28,128 nucleotides of DNA. Source: DATAEG01 sp051001975. Its GTDB lineage: Bacteria; Actinomycetota; Actinomycetes; Mycobacteriales; Jatrophihabitantaceae. Shown piece after piece: positions 7,071 through 15,666 of this stretch (its first letter is position 1; the number at the start of each line of letters is the position of its first letter). Position numbers and translations under genes: made by a program. The notes beneath the pieces are model-generated. The model was not told where the DNA came from. It ran no database searches and saw only the letters and a program-made list of their open reading frames with translations. Where the stretch lies: positions 1 through 28,128 of the forward strand of contig JBPCMU010000119.1 in NCBI GenBank assembly GCA_051001975.1, read 5' to 3'.

Positions 7071-7967
7071 GTGACCCAGACATCCACCGAAGCCCTGAGC
7101 GCGCTGACCCGTCCTTCGGGCGCATTCGCGATGCTGGCGGTCGATCAACGCGAGGCGCTGCGCATCATGCTCGCGGGGGACCGTAGCGACCCGGTCACAG
7201 ACGAGCAGGTGACGCAGTTCAAGCTGGCCGCGGTCCGGACGCTCACCCCGTACGCATCGGCCGTGCTGCTGGACAAGCAGTTCGTGCTGGACCAAGCCAT
7301 CGCCGAAGCCGCGGTCGCCGATGGGTGCGCGCTCATCGCCGGCGCGGACGAGTTCTTCCCCGGACCCGGCGAGGTGGTCGGCGACGTGCGTATCGACCCG
7401 GCTGTCGATCCGGCCCACTACGCCGAGCAGGGTGCCCGGGCGATGAAGCTGTTGGTGCTCTGGCGCCCCGACGAGCCGGTTCAGCCGCGGGTCGACATGG
7501 TGGGCGAGTTCGTGGACCGCTGCCACCCCAATGGGCTGGCCGCAATCATCGAACCGGTATCTCGCCCTCCACGGGACGCTCGGGAGTGGGACTGGAACGA
7601 CGGCGTGCTCGCCGCCGCGGCAGAGCTCGGTGATCTCGGTGCCGACCTGTACAAGGCGGAAGTGCCACGTCACGCCGAGGGAGACCCGGCGCTGGTTCGG
7701 GCCGACTGTGAGCGCATCACCGAACTCGTCGCCTCGCCGTGGGTGGTGCTGTCCTCCGGCGTGGACGCCGACCGGTTCCCGGCTGCCGTCGAGATCGCTG
7801 TCGCCGCCGGTGCATCAGGGTTCCTGGCCGGCCGCGCGGTGTGGCAGTCGAGCCTGTCAGCTACCGACGTCCAGCACGCGCTGGAGACCGACGCCGTCGC
7901 TCGGCTGCAGCGGTTGGTCGCGGTGGCCGACGCGGCCCTCGCGACCCGGATCGAGCAGCGATCGTGA
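7071..7967 (+). CDS. yihT: Class I aldolase, probable sulfofructose-1-phosphate aldolase (YihT-like)
   Basis: A 298-residue (beta/alpha)8 class I aldolase of the LacD/YihT family. Stretches that match my recollection of E. coli YihT include SGAFAMLAVDQREALRIM (16-33), LTPYASAVLLDKQF (58-71), KLLVLWRPDE (126-135) and VVLSSGVD followed by AGASGFLAGRAVWQSS. GADLYKAEVP places the Schiff-base lysine at Lys195. The expected reaction cleaves sulfofructose-1-phosphate to DHAP and 3-sulfolactaldehyde. GTG at 7071 is preceded by the purine-rich GGAGAGAGA. Its stop overlaps the start of the isomerase gene (GTGA). A tagatose-bisphosphate role is less likely given the downstream dehydrogenase and TauE-type exporter. 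Confidence 0.88.
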   Translation: MTQTSTEALSALTRPSGAFAMLAVDQREALRIMLAGDRSDPVTDEQVTQFKLAAVRTLTPYASAVLLDKQFVLDQAIAEAAVADGCALIAGADEFFPGPGEVVGDVRIDPAVDPAHYAEQGARAMKLLVLWRPDEPVQPRVDMVGEFVDRCHPNGLAAIIEPVSRPPRDAREWDWNDGVLAAAAELGDLGADLYKAEVPRHAEGDPALVRADCERITELVASPWVVLSSGVDADRFPAAVEIAVAAGASGFLAGRAVWQSSLSATDVQHALETDAVARLQRLVAVADAALATRIEQRS

Positions 7968-9403
7968 CCCGGGTCGCGGTCATCGCCACCGCTCGACCGA
8001 CCTTCGTGATCGAGGCGGCCGAAGAACGCGCGCGGGCGGCCCGTGCCCTGCTCACCGATCTCGGGGCCACCGTGGTCGGTCCGCCAGACTTGGTCATGAC
8101 GCCCGAGGACGTCGCTACTGCCCGACAGTTCCTCACCGACGACATCGACCTTGTCGTCCACATCTGCGCCTCCTTCTCCGACGCATCCCCCGCGCAGCAG
8201 CTGTATCGCGGTCGCGTCCAGCCGGTGTTGGTCTGGTCGTTCCCGGAACCTGGCCCGGTCGGCGACCGGCTCTGGTTGAACTCGCTGTGCGGCGCGAACC
8301 TGATCGGCCACGCGCTGGCCCGCGCCGGCGGAGCGGTCCGGCTCGTCTACGGCGATCCGGGAGATGCCGCGGTCCGCGCCGCGCTGTCCGCCGCACTGCG
8401 CGGGCACCTGCCCCCCGCCGTCGAATCGCCGGTGAGCGACGGGCCGCGCGCCGACGAAGCAGAGACGCAGACCGCACTGAATCGTCTGCAAGGGCTGCGC
8501 GTCGGCATCGTCGGCGACGGCCCGTCCGGGTTCACCCCCAGCGAGTACGACCCGCAGATCCTGCGCAAGCTGTTCGGGATCGAGATCGACCGGCTGGACA
8601 TCCCGGACGCCTTCGCCAGCATCCGCGCAGTCGATCCCGAAGACGGTGCAGCCGAGCTGGCCGCTGCAGTGGCCCAGCGACCGACGCTGCGCGACCTCGA
8701 CGCCGAACACCTTGAGCGTTTCGCTGCGGTGACCGCCGCGTTGCGCAGTTGGCAGCGCGCCGACTCGCTCTCGGCGATGGCGGTGCGGTGCTGGCCAGAG
8801 TTCCCCACCGAGCTCGGGGTCTGCCCGTGCTCATCGCTGTCGCGTCTCGCCGATGAGGGCACCCCGACCGCGTGTGAGCGTGATGTGTACGGCGCGGTCA
8901 CCATGCTGCTGGCCGAGACTCTCGGCTCGGGCCCGACCTACCTGGTGGACACCGTGGATCTGGATGCCGCGGCGAATGTCGTCCGGGTGTGGCACTGCGG
9001 CTCGGCGGCGACTGCACTCGCCGACGATCCGGGTGCCGCCACCCAGTCCGTGCACTGCAATCGCAAGATCGGCGTGGCCGGCAACTTTGCGTTGCGCACC
9101 GGTCCGGTGGTGCTGGCCCGGCTGACCGAGAGTGACTCATCGGCCTCCGGACTGCGTCTCCTGCTCGCCTCGGGCGACTCCATCCGTGAGCCGAATCGCT
9201 TCCAGGGCAACACCGCCGCGGTGCGCCTTGACACCGATGCCGAGCAATTCGTGCACGGCCTGGTGACCGGCGGTTTCCCGCACCACACCGTCCTCGCCTG
9301 GACGGATGTCCGACCCCAGCTGAGGCAGGCCGCGGATCTGCTCGGCATCGATGTCGTCGAGTGGCCTGCCACCGACTCCCAACCAGACGAGGTGACCGCA
9401 TGA
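7964..9403 (+). CDS. L-fucose/L-arabinose isomerase-family protein, candidate sulfoquinovose isomerase
   Basis: A 479-residue metal-dependent aldose-ketose isomerase of the fucose/arabinose isomerase fold. The C-terminal half carries family hallmarks: CWPEFPTELGVCPCSSLSRLADEGTPTACERDVYGAV (276-311), with Glu305 as likely metal ligand, and YLVDTVDLD (326-334), with Asp329 as a second ligand. The GTG overlaps the aldolase stop and its own stop overlaps the lipoprotein start (ATGA), so it is firmly in the operon. Here it would convert sulfoquinovose to sulfofructose, the job done in E. coli by the unrelated YihS. From memory, a sulfo-EMP variant with a fucose-isomerase-like enzyme has been reported in Arthrobacter; I cannot verify identity with this one. 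Confidence 0.82.
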   Translation: MTRVAVIATARPTFVIEAAEERARAARALLTDLGATVVGPPDLVMTPEDVATARQFLTDDIDLVVHICASFSDASPAQQLYRGRVQPVLVWSFPEPGPVGDRLWLNSLCGANLIGHALARAGGAVRLVYGDPGDAAVRAALSAALRGHLPPAVESPVSDGPRADEAETQTALNRLQGLRVGIVGDGPSGFTPSEYDPQILRKLFGIEIDRLDIPDAFASIRAVDPEDGAAELAAAVAQRPTLRDLDAEHLERFAAVTAALRSWQRADSLSAMAVRCWPEFPTELGVCPCSSLSRLADEGTPTACERDVYGAVTMLLAETLGSGPTYLVDTVDLDAAANVVRVWHCGSAATALADDPGAATQSVHCNRKIGVAGNFALRTGPVVLARLTESDSSASGLRLLLASGDSIREPNRFQGNTAAVRLDTDAEQFVHGLVTGGFPHHTVLAWTDVRPQLRQAADLLGIDVVEWPATDSQPDEVTA

Positions 9404-10716
9404 GTGAACATCGCAGTCTGAGCAGACGCGGATTCCTGACCGCACTCGGCGCCGGCGGTGCCGCGGCCGGGCTGACCGCGTGCGTGGGTCCGGGCACGAC
9501 CCGTGGCGGTAAGGCCGGCTCGGCCGGAGGCACTGTGCAGATGCCCGACCAGGTCGGCACCGGGCCGGCGAAGGGCAAGCTCTCCTTCGCGCACTGGCGC
9601 GCCGAGGACAAGGCCACCTTCGCCACGCTCATCGACAAGTTCACTAAGGCGAACCCGGATGCCTCGATCAGCCAGGACATAGCGCCCTCGGCCGACTACC
9701 AGGCCACCGAGCTGCAGCGGATCAAGAGCGGTGCGGTCGGCGACGTGTTCGCGGCCTTCCGCGGTTCGCAATTCAGCGCGATTGCGAAGGCCGGGCTGTT
9801 CCTGCCGTTGGGCAAGCAGTCGTTCATCGACAACTACGTCGCGCGTCTCGTCCGGGCCGGCCGATCCGACGGCATCGAGATGGGGATGCCCTACCAGCTG
9901 GTGTTCCCGATGCCGCTCTACAACGTCGATTTGTTCGACAAGGTCGGCATCTCCGAGATCCCTCAGGACTGGGAGGGGTTCCTGTCCATGTGCGACAAGC
10001 TGAAGGGCAAGGGCTACTACCCGATGGCTTGGCCCGGTGGGGAGATCGGCAACGCCGGACAGTTGTTCAACTCGATGGTCATGAACAACGCGCCGACCGA
10101 GGACGCGTGTTCGCGCATCGAGAACGGCCAGGGCAAGTGCACCGACGACTGGTTCGTCAACACGTTGAAGCAATACAAGCAGCTGATTCCCTACTTCCAG
10201 CCGAACAGCGTCGGCACCCAGCCGCAACCCTGCCAGCAGCTGTTCAAGCAGGAGAAGGCGGCGATGCTCGTCACCGGTTCCTACGACATCTCCGCGGTGC
10301 GCAAGCTAGGTGCGAAATTTGCGTTGGACCTGCTCTCGCCGATCACCACGACGAAGGACAAGGCGAAGTACCAAGGCACCTACAACGCCACCTTCATCCT
10401 CGGAGTGAGCAGCGCGAGTAAGCATCAGGACGCCGGACTGAAGTTCCTGGAGTTCCTCTCCCAGCCGGAGAATGCGCAGTTCTACGGAAACCAGACCGCG
10501 CAGCTGACCACCCTGGAGAACATCGAGTACTCCAACAAGGACCTGGCCAAGACGGCGAAGTGGATCACCCGTCCGACGTCGCTGGCGATGCGTTACCAGT
10601 TCGAGAATCTCGACGTCGAGCACGCCGTCGAGGGTGCCTGCATCAAGGTGGTCGGCGGGACGTCCCCGGAGAGTGCGGCCGAGGCTGCGCAGCGCGTCGT
10701 GGACCAGAACCGATGA
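9400..10716 (+). CDS. ABC sugar-type solute-binding lipoprotein (Tat signal)
   Basis: A 438-residue extracellular solute-binding protein of the family 1 (MalE-like) type. The N-terminus has a twin-arginine motif, SRRGFL (residues 8-13), a short hydrophobic region and the lipobox LTAC with Cys28, so it is probably exported folded and lipid-anchored. The mature part has the FAHW start, a hinge region with MPYQLVFPMPLYNVDLFDKVG, and a C-terminal PENAQFYGNQTAQLT stretch as in sugar-binding proteins. It overlaps both flanking genes by ATGA. In context it would capture sulfoquinovosyl glycerol or sulfoquinovose, like SmoF of Agrobacterium, although the ligand cannot be read from the sequence. Confidence 0.9.
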   Translation: MSEHRSLSRRGFLTALGAGGAAAGLTACVGPGTTRGGKAGSAGGTVQMPDQVGTGPAKGKLSFAHWRAEDKATFATLIDKFTKANPDASISQDIAPSADYQATELQRIKSGAVGDVFAAFRGSQFSAIAKAGLFLPLGKQSFIDNYVARLVRAGRSDGIEMGMPYQLVFPMPLYNVDLFDKVGISEIPQDWEGFLSMCDKLKGKGYYPMAWPGGEIGNAGQLFNSMVMNNAPTEDACSRIENGQGKCTDDWFVNTLKQYKQLIPYFQPNSVGTQPQPCQQLFKQEKAAMLVTGSYDISAVRKLGAKFALDLLSPITTTKDKAKYQGTYNATFILGVSSASKHQDAGLKFLEFLSQPENAQFYGNQTAQLTTLENIEYSNKDLAKTAKWITRPTSLAMRYQFENLDVEHAVEGACIKVVGGTSPESAAEAAQRVVDQNR

Positions 10717-11690
10717 CCGCGACCACGCAGGTGACGACGGGTAGCGCCGCCCCTTCGCCGGAAACCCCACCCCGACCGGCGCGTGGCCGCGGCGACTGGG
10801 TGCAACGGATCACCGGCGGCGCGCATCCGGCCCTGTTCCTGTTCACCGTGCCGGCGCTCGCGCTGACGATCATCTTCTTCCTGATCCCGACACTGGAAGG
10901 CTTCCGGTTCGCCGTTACCGACTGGAACGGCTACAGCGCCGCGTACAGCAACGTCGGCGCCGGCAACTTCACTCGGATCCTCAGCAACGGCGACGACCTG
11001 TTCCGCAACGCCCTGTTCAACAACGTGAAACTGATGATCTTCGTGGTGATCGCGCAGACCGCGCTGTCATTGATGTTCGCGATCCTGCTGGTGCGCAACT
11101 CCAAGTCGTCCATCGCATTGCGGGCGCTGTTCTTCTTCCCGACCATCCTTGCGTCGGTATCGGTCGCGTTCGCCTGGCGATTCATGTACGACCCCAACTA
11201 CGGACTCATCAACGACGCGCTCGGGCACGTCGGGTTGAGCAGCCTCAAGAGCTCGTTCCTCGGCAGCTCCACCTTCGGCATCCTGTTCGTGGGCATCACC
11301 CAGGTCTGGGCACACACCGGCCAGGTCATGGTCATCTACATCGCCGGGCTGCAACAGATCCCCGACGAGTTGTACGAAGCGGCGACCGTCGACGGTGCGA
11401 CTCGGTGGCAGAAATTCAAGAGCGTGACCTGGCCGATGGCTGCACCCGCCACCGCCATCGTGATCGCCTACACGACGATCCAGTCGTTCAAGGCGTTCGA
11501 TCTGATCCTCGGACTCAGCGGAAACCCCCCGCAGTCCAACGTGGACATCCTGTCCACCCGCATCTACGCCGGGTTCGCCAACTCGAAGTTCGGGTATGCG
11601 GCGGCCGAGTCGATCCTGTTTATGGCGCTGATCATCGCCGTCACACTCGTCCAGCGCAGAGCCGCCCGGCTCACCCAGGCACAGGCCTGA
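10713..11690 (+). CDS. ABC transporter permease, sugar type (MalF-like)
   Basis: A 325-residue inner-membrane permease. A cytoplasmic N-terminal tail rich in Pro, Thr and Arg (1-38) precedes the first membrane helix (HPALFLFTVPALALTIIFFLIPTL). Further helices follow, and the ATPase-contacting EAA loop reads YEAATVDGATRWQKFKSVTWPMAAPA (about 219-244). ATG at 10713 overlaps the lipoprotein stop (ATGA). It pairs with the permease at 11701. No ATPase gene is present in the operon, so a shared MsiK-type ATPase encoded elsewhere is expected, as is common in actinobacteria. Confidence 0.93.
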   Translation: MTATTQVTTGSAAPSPETPPRPARGRGDWVQRITGGAHPALFLFTVPALALTIIFFLIPTLEGFRFAVTDWNGYSAAYSNVGAGNFTRILSNGDDLFRNALFNNVKLMIFVVIAQTALSLMFAILLVRNSKSSIALRALFFFPTILASVSVAFAWRFMYDPNYGLINDALGHVGLSSLKSSFLGSSTFGILFVGITQVWAHTGQVMVIYIAGLQQIPDELYEAATVDGATRWQKFKSVTWPMAAPATAIVIAYTTIQSFKAFDLILGLSGNPPQSNVDILSTRIYAGFANSKFGYAAAESILFMALIIAVTLVQRRAARLTQAQA

Positions 11691-11700
11691 GGAGGCGACG

Positions 11701-12516
11701 ATGAACGTACAACTTGGTAGGCGAGCCGTGCTCGCACTCTATTCGGTACTGATTGCGGTGCCGCTGCTTGTGGTCGTCTTCGGTTCCTTCAAGACCACGC
11801 CGCAGCTGTTCGACTCGCCGTACTCACCGCCGACCAAGCCCCGGCTGTCGAACTACCACGAGGTGCTGGGCAACGGCGGGCTGCTGCGCGCGCTGGCCAA
11901 CAGTGTCATCGTCACCGGCTGCGGAGTGGTGATCACCCTCGTGGTCGCAGCGCTGGCCGCCTACGGCGTTGCGCGCATCCCGGGCTGGCGTGGGTGGGTG
12001 GTCTACGGCGTTCTGGTGGTCGGGATGGCCATCCCGGCGCAGGCGAACATGATCCCGCAGTTCGTCCTGTTCGACTATCTCGGGCTGACCAACAGCCTCG
12101 TCGGACTGGTGCTGATCGAGATTGTTACGACGTTGCCGATCGCGGTGTTCATCATCGCCGGATTCATGCGCACCCTGCCGCGCGACATGTTCGAGGCCTC
12201 GGACATCGACGGCGCCGGACCGTGGCGGACCTTCCGCAGCATCGTCGTGCCGCTCTCCGTGCCCTCGTTGGCGGCGACGGCGATCTTCCTGCTGGTGATC
12301 CAGTGGAACGACCTGCTGTACCCGCTGCTGTTCATCACCGATCCGCACAAGCGCACGCTGCCGCTGGCCCTACTGGACTTCCAGGGTCAGTTCCTCACCG
12401 ACTATCCGATCCTGTTCGCCGGCGTGATCGTCGCGTCGGTGCCGATGGTCATTGCGTACGCCTTCCTGCAGCGCTTCTTCATCGCCGGCCTCAGCGCCGG
12501 CGCCGTCAAGGGCTGA
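11701..12516 (+). CDS. ABC transporter permease, sugar type (MalG-like)
   Basis: A 271-residue permease with about six membrane segments, the first at residues 9-28 (AVLALYSVLIAVPLLVVVFG). FKTTPQLFDSPYSPPTKPRLSNY is the periplasmic-side motif typical of the MalG type. The EAA loop is FEASDIDGAGPWRTFRSIVVPLSVPSL (about 163-189). It has one of the best ribosome binding sites of the operon, AGGAGG just upstream of the ATG. It completes the importer with the lipoprotein and first permease. The substrate is inferred from the operon only. Confidence 0.93.
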   Translation: MNVQLGRRAVLALYSVLIAVPLLVVVFGSFKTTPQLFDSPYSPPTKPRLSNYHEVLGNGGLLRALANSVIVTGCGVVITLVVAALAAYGVARIPGWRGWVVYGVLVVGMAIPAQANMIPQFVLFDYLGLTNSLVGLVLIEIVTTLPIAVFIIAGFMRTLPRDMFEASDIDGAGPWRTFRSIVVPLSVPSLAATAIFLLVIQWNDLLYPLLFITDPHKRTLPLALLDFQGQFLTDYPILFAGVIVASVPMVIAYAFLQRFFIAGLSAGAVKG

Positions 12517-12540
12517 CCGCCCGCCACGCGAAAGGTCTCG

Positions 12541-14808
12541 ATGTCCGCGACGCTTGTCCCGCGCCACGTCACGGCGGTATCCGCCGAATCCTCCGGTGCG
12601 CTGCTGGAGATAGCCGCGCTGACAGCCGTCACGATCGACCCGATGCCGGGGTGGGTCACCGGCGAGCCGTTGGCCGAGCAGGGTGTCGAGACCACGATGC
12701 CGAACCTGCCCGAACTCGCGTTGCCGGATCTGACACCCACTGCATTCCGGCTCCGCGTGCAGGTGGTGGCGGCGGACACCGTCCGGCTGGTTGTCGCGCC
12801 GGCCGGGCATCGGGTACTCGACGAGGATGGCACGTGGCTGGGGATCGTCACCGATCCACAACCCGGCGACTGCCGCGCGACGGTCGAAGTCAGCGAGGAC
12901 TCCGTCCGGGTCGCCACCGAACTCCTGTCGGTGACCATCGGCCGGCATCCGTTCTCGATCCAAGTCACGGACCTGATGCTCGGCCGTGAGGTGCTTCGCA
13001 CCGCGGAGACGGTTCGGCAGGTCGCCGGCTTCCCGTTGGCACCCGCAGTGCGCGTCGACGCGGCCACCACCCTCAACCTGCAACTCGCGCCCGGAGAGCG
13101 GATCACCGGCTTCGGTGAACAGTTCGGCCCACTGGTGAAGAACGGCCAGCGGCTGACGCTAAGGGTCGAGGACGCGCTCGGTCCGGGTACCGGGCTGGCA
13201 TACAAGCCAGTACCGGTATGGCACTCGACGACCGGCTACACCGGCTTCGTCAACACCGGTGCGGCGCTCGTCGCGGACGTCGGGCACAGCCGGACGTCAG
13301 TGCTCTCGCTGTCCGCTCCGGACGATGCGTTCGACGTGTACCTCGTTGCCGGCGCCGACCCGAAGCAGCGGTTGCGCTCATACACGGCGTTGACCGGTCG
13401 CGGCTACGTGCCCGGCCCGTGGGCGTTCGGCTACTGGATGGGCCGGTGTCGCTATCACAGCGCGGAGGAGATGCTGGACGTCGCGCGCACGATGCGGGTC
13501 CATGATGTGCCGTGCGACGTGCTGCACTGCGATCCGGACTGGCTGGTGCTCGACCGGCTCAACACCGACTTCATCTGGAACACCGACCGTTTCGGGGATC
13601 GCGCCGACTTCGTCAAGGCGCTGGCCGGCGAGGGCGTCCGGCTGTCACTGTGGGAATTGCCGTACCTCGATCCGAAATCGCCACGCTACGCGGAGGCACG
13701 CGATCTCGGATTCCTAGCGGTGGACGCTTCCGGGCAGCCGCTGAGCATCGAGAACACGCCGACGCCGGACGGCCGTCCCCGCGGGCTGGTGAACTTTTTC
13801 GACCCGGCGGCGCGGGCGTGGTGGCAGGACCTGCACGACGAGTTTCTGGCCGACGGCGTCGCGGTGTTCAAGACCGATTTCGGCGAGGCGCTACCCGACG
13901 CGATCGCCACCGATGCCGTGCCCGCGCAGCACGCGCACAACCTGTATGCATTGCGGTACAACGGCGCGGTCAGCGAGCGCGTCCGGGAACGTACCGGCGG
14001 CGACTCGCTGGTCTGGGGCCGCAGCGGCTGGGCCGGCTCGCAGCGCTTTCCCGGGCAGTGGGGCGGCGATGCGGAGTCCACCGTCGTCGGCATGCAGTCG
14101 ACGCTGTGCGGCGGCCTCTCCTACGCACTCAGCGCCCCCGGACTGTGGAGCCACGACATCGGTGGATTCTTCGGCGGTGACCTGAGCCCGGAGTTGTACG
14201 TGCGGTGGACGCAGTTCGGCGCGTTGTCCCCGTTGATGCGGGCGCACGGCCTGCGCCCGCGGGAACCCTGGATGTTCGGCGAACGCGCCCTGCAGATCTG
14301 CCGGGAGTGGATCAGGCTGCGCTACTCGCTGCTGCCCTACCTCTGGCAGACGGCGCACGAGGTGGCCGAAGACGGCCTGCCGATGCTCCGACCGCTCGGT
14401 CTGGAGTTCCCGGACGACCCGGTGGCGCCGGGTATCGACGACCAGTTCCTCCTCGGTGGTGAGCTACTCGTCGTCCCCGTCTTCGCCGACACCGACCGGC
14501 CGACGCCACGCCGCTACTACCTCCCGGAGGGTCGCTGGAGAGAGTTGCTCACCGGCGAGGTGCGCGAGGGGCCTGCATTCCACGAAGAGCTGGTACCGCT
14601 GCAGCGGCAGCCGGTCTTCGTGCGTGACGGCGCCGTGTTGCCCCGGATCGAGTTGGACGGCCAGCTGCGCAATACCGATCAGCTGCTAGAACGACCGTGG
14701 ACGCTGCACGTGTTCGGTGCGGCCACCGGGGACCGCCAGCTGATCGGGTTCGACCGGCAGCCCAGAACGTTCCGGCTCGATGCTGACACCGTGGTTCGTC
14801 ATGACTGA
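12541..14808 (+). CDS. GH31 glycoside hydrolase (YicI-like), candidate sulfoquinovosidase or alpha-xyloside/glucoside hydrolase
   Basis: A 755-residue cytoplasmic GH31 enzyme (no signal peptide). The N-terminal beta domain (about 1-280) precedes the barrel, which starts at GPWAFGYWMGRCRYHSAEEML. The nucleophile is Asp446 in VFKTDFGE and the acid/base is Asp510 in QWGGDAEST; SAPGLWSHDIGGF follows. Overall wording of the barrel resembles YicI alpha-xylosidase more than YihQ. A by-eye alignment puts Arg339 at the sulfonate-binding Arg301 of YihQ, but Thr342 where YihQ has Trp304. The RWY sulfonate motif is therefore only partly met. In this operon it most likely releases sulfoquinovose from a glycoside, but the substrate is open. 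Its end overlaps the next gene by 8 nt. Confidence 0.9.
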   Translation: MSATLVPRHVTAVSAESSGALLEIAALTAVTIDPMPGWVTGEPLAEQGVETTMPNLPELALPDLTPTAFRLRVQVVAADTVRLVVAPAGHRVLDEDGTWLGIVTDPQPGDCRATVEVSEDSVRVATELLSVTIGRHPFSIQVTDLMLGREVLRTAETVRQVAGFPLAPAVRVDAATTLNLQLAPGERITGFGEQFGPLVKNGQRLTLRVEDALGPGTGLAYKPVPVWHSTTGYTGFVNTGAALVADVGHSRTSVLSLSAPDDAFDVYLVAGADPKQRLRSYTALTGRGYVPGPWAFGYWMGRCRYHSAEEMLDVARTMRVHDVPCDVLHCDPDWLVLDRLNTDFIWNTDRFGDRADFVKALAGEGVRLSLWELPYLDPKSPRYAEARDLGFLAVDASGQPLSIENTPTPDGRPRGLVNFFDPAARAWWQDLHDEFLADGVAVFKTDFGEALPDAIATDAVPAQHAHNLYALRYNGAVSERVRERTGGDSLVWGRSGWAGSQRFPGQWGGDAESTVVGMQSTLCGGLSYALSAPGLWSHDIGGFFGGDLSPELYVRWTQFGALSPLMRAHGLRPREPWMFGERALQICREWIRLRYSLLPYLWQTAHEVAEDGLPMLRPLGLEFPDDPVAPGIDDQFLLGGELLVVPVFADTDRPTPRRYYLPEGRWRELLTGEVREGPAFHEELVPLQRQPVFVRDGAVLPRIELDGQLRNTDQLLERPWTLHVFGAATGDRQLIGFDRQPRTFRLDADTVVRHD

Positions 14809-15637
14809 TGCCGCTGAGCTCGCCGAGCAACTGCAACCACTGGCCGAGCTCGCCCGGGCGCATGGCTTGGATGAGATCGTGCTGCGGGAACCGGCCACCC
14901 TGTCGTGGTTGTTCGGCGCGCGCTGGAACGTGCCGCACACCCTGGACTCGGCCTGCTTCGACGTGGTGCTCGAGCTGTCTGCAGCGCCGGTGGTGCGCAT
15001 CGTCACGAACGCGATCGAGGCGCCCCGGCTGGCCGACACCGACCAGGCCGCTGCGTTGCTGGCCGGTGAGTTGCTCGACCGCGGCATCGAACCGGTCTGC
15101 CTGTTCGTGGCCGGCGGCGAACGGATGGGCCGTCATCGCCACCCGCTGCCCACCAGCGGCGCTCTCGGCGCCCGCGCGTCGCTGGTCTGCTGCGCCCGTC
15201 GGCACGGGTTGATCGCCAGCGTGACGCGGATCGTCTGCTTCGGCTCGCCCGGCGCAGCATCTCTGGAACGGTATCGCCGACTGCTCGACGTGGAGGCTGC
15301 CTTCCTGGATGCGACCGAGCCCGGCGCACGGCTCGGGGACGTCGTGCAGGCAGGCGTCGAGGCCTATGCAGCCAACGGCTTCGACCCGCAGGAGTGGACT
15401 CGCCATCACCAAGGCGGGTTGACCGGTTGGTTGCCCCGCGAGTTCCCGGCGCATCCAGGCACCGACCTCATCATCCCGCTGCACAGCGCCGTCGCGTGGA
15501 ATCCCAGCGCTGACACCTGGAAGGTCGAGGACACCTGCGTGATCCGGACGGATGGTGTGCAGCCACTCGGACACGACGTCGACTGGCCCTCGGTCGTCGT
15601 CTCTGGACGTGCTCGACCCGACCTGCTCGTCGCCTGA
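14801..15637 (+). CDS. M24 (creatinase/aminopeptidase-fold) family-like protein, probably not a normal metallopeptidase
   Basis: A 278-residue protein with an N-terminal creatinase-like domain (about 1-140; TLSWLFGARWNVPHT) and a C-terminal pita-bread-like domain. Recognisable pieces are GLIASVTRIVCFG, RYRRLLDVEAAFLDATEPGARLGDVV, EWTRHHQGGLTGWLPRE and VAWNPSADTWKVEDTCVI. The metal site looks incomplete: the SDxTR-type Asp is replaced in IASVTR and no preceding DxG is seen, though a His (HHQGG) and Glu (KVEDT) remain. The ATG overlaps the GH31 stop by 8 nt, tying it to the operon. Its role in sulfosugar use is unknown; sugar-amide or conjugate cleavage, or a non-catalytic role, are possibilities. 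Confidence 0.75.
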   Translation: MTDAAELAEQLQPLAELARAHGLDEIVLREPATLSWLFGARWNVPHTLDSACFDVVLELSAAPVVRIVTNAIEAPRLADTDQAAALLAGELLDRGIEPVCLFVAGGERMGRHRHPLPTSGALGARASLVCCARRHGLIASVTRIVCFGSPGAASLERYRRLLDVEAAFLDATEPGARLGDVVQAGVEAYAANGFDPQEWTRHHQGGLTGWLPREFPAHPGTDLIIPLHSAVAWNPSADTWKVEDTCVIRTDGVQPLGHDVDWPSVVVSGRARPDLLVA

Positions 15638-15666
15638 TCGTCTGACTACAGGAGAGCTACGAACCC

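Noticed and set aside
7071..7967. Tagatose-1,6-bisphosphate aldolase (LacD) role for the aldolase
   Set aside because: Family fold is shared, but motif wording follows YihT and the operon ends in an aldehyde dehydrogenase plus TauE exporter, which a tagatose pathway would not need.
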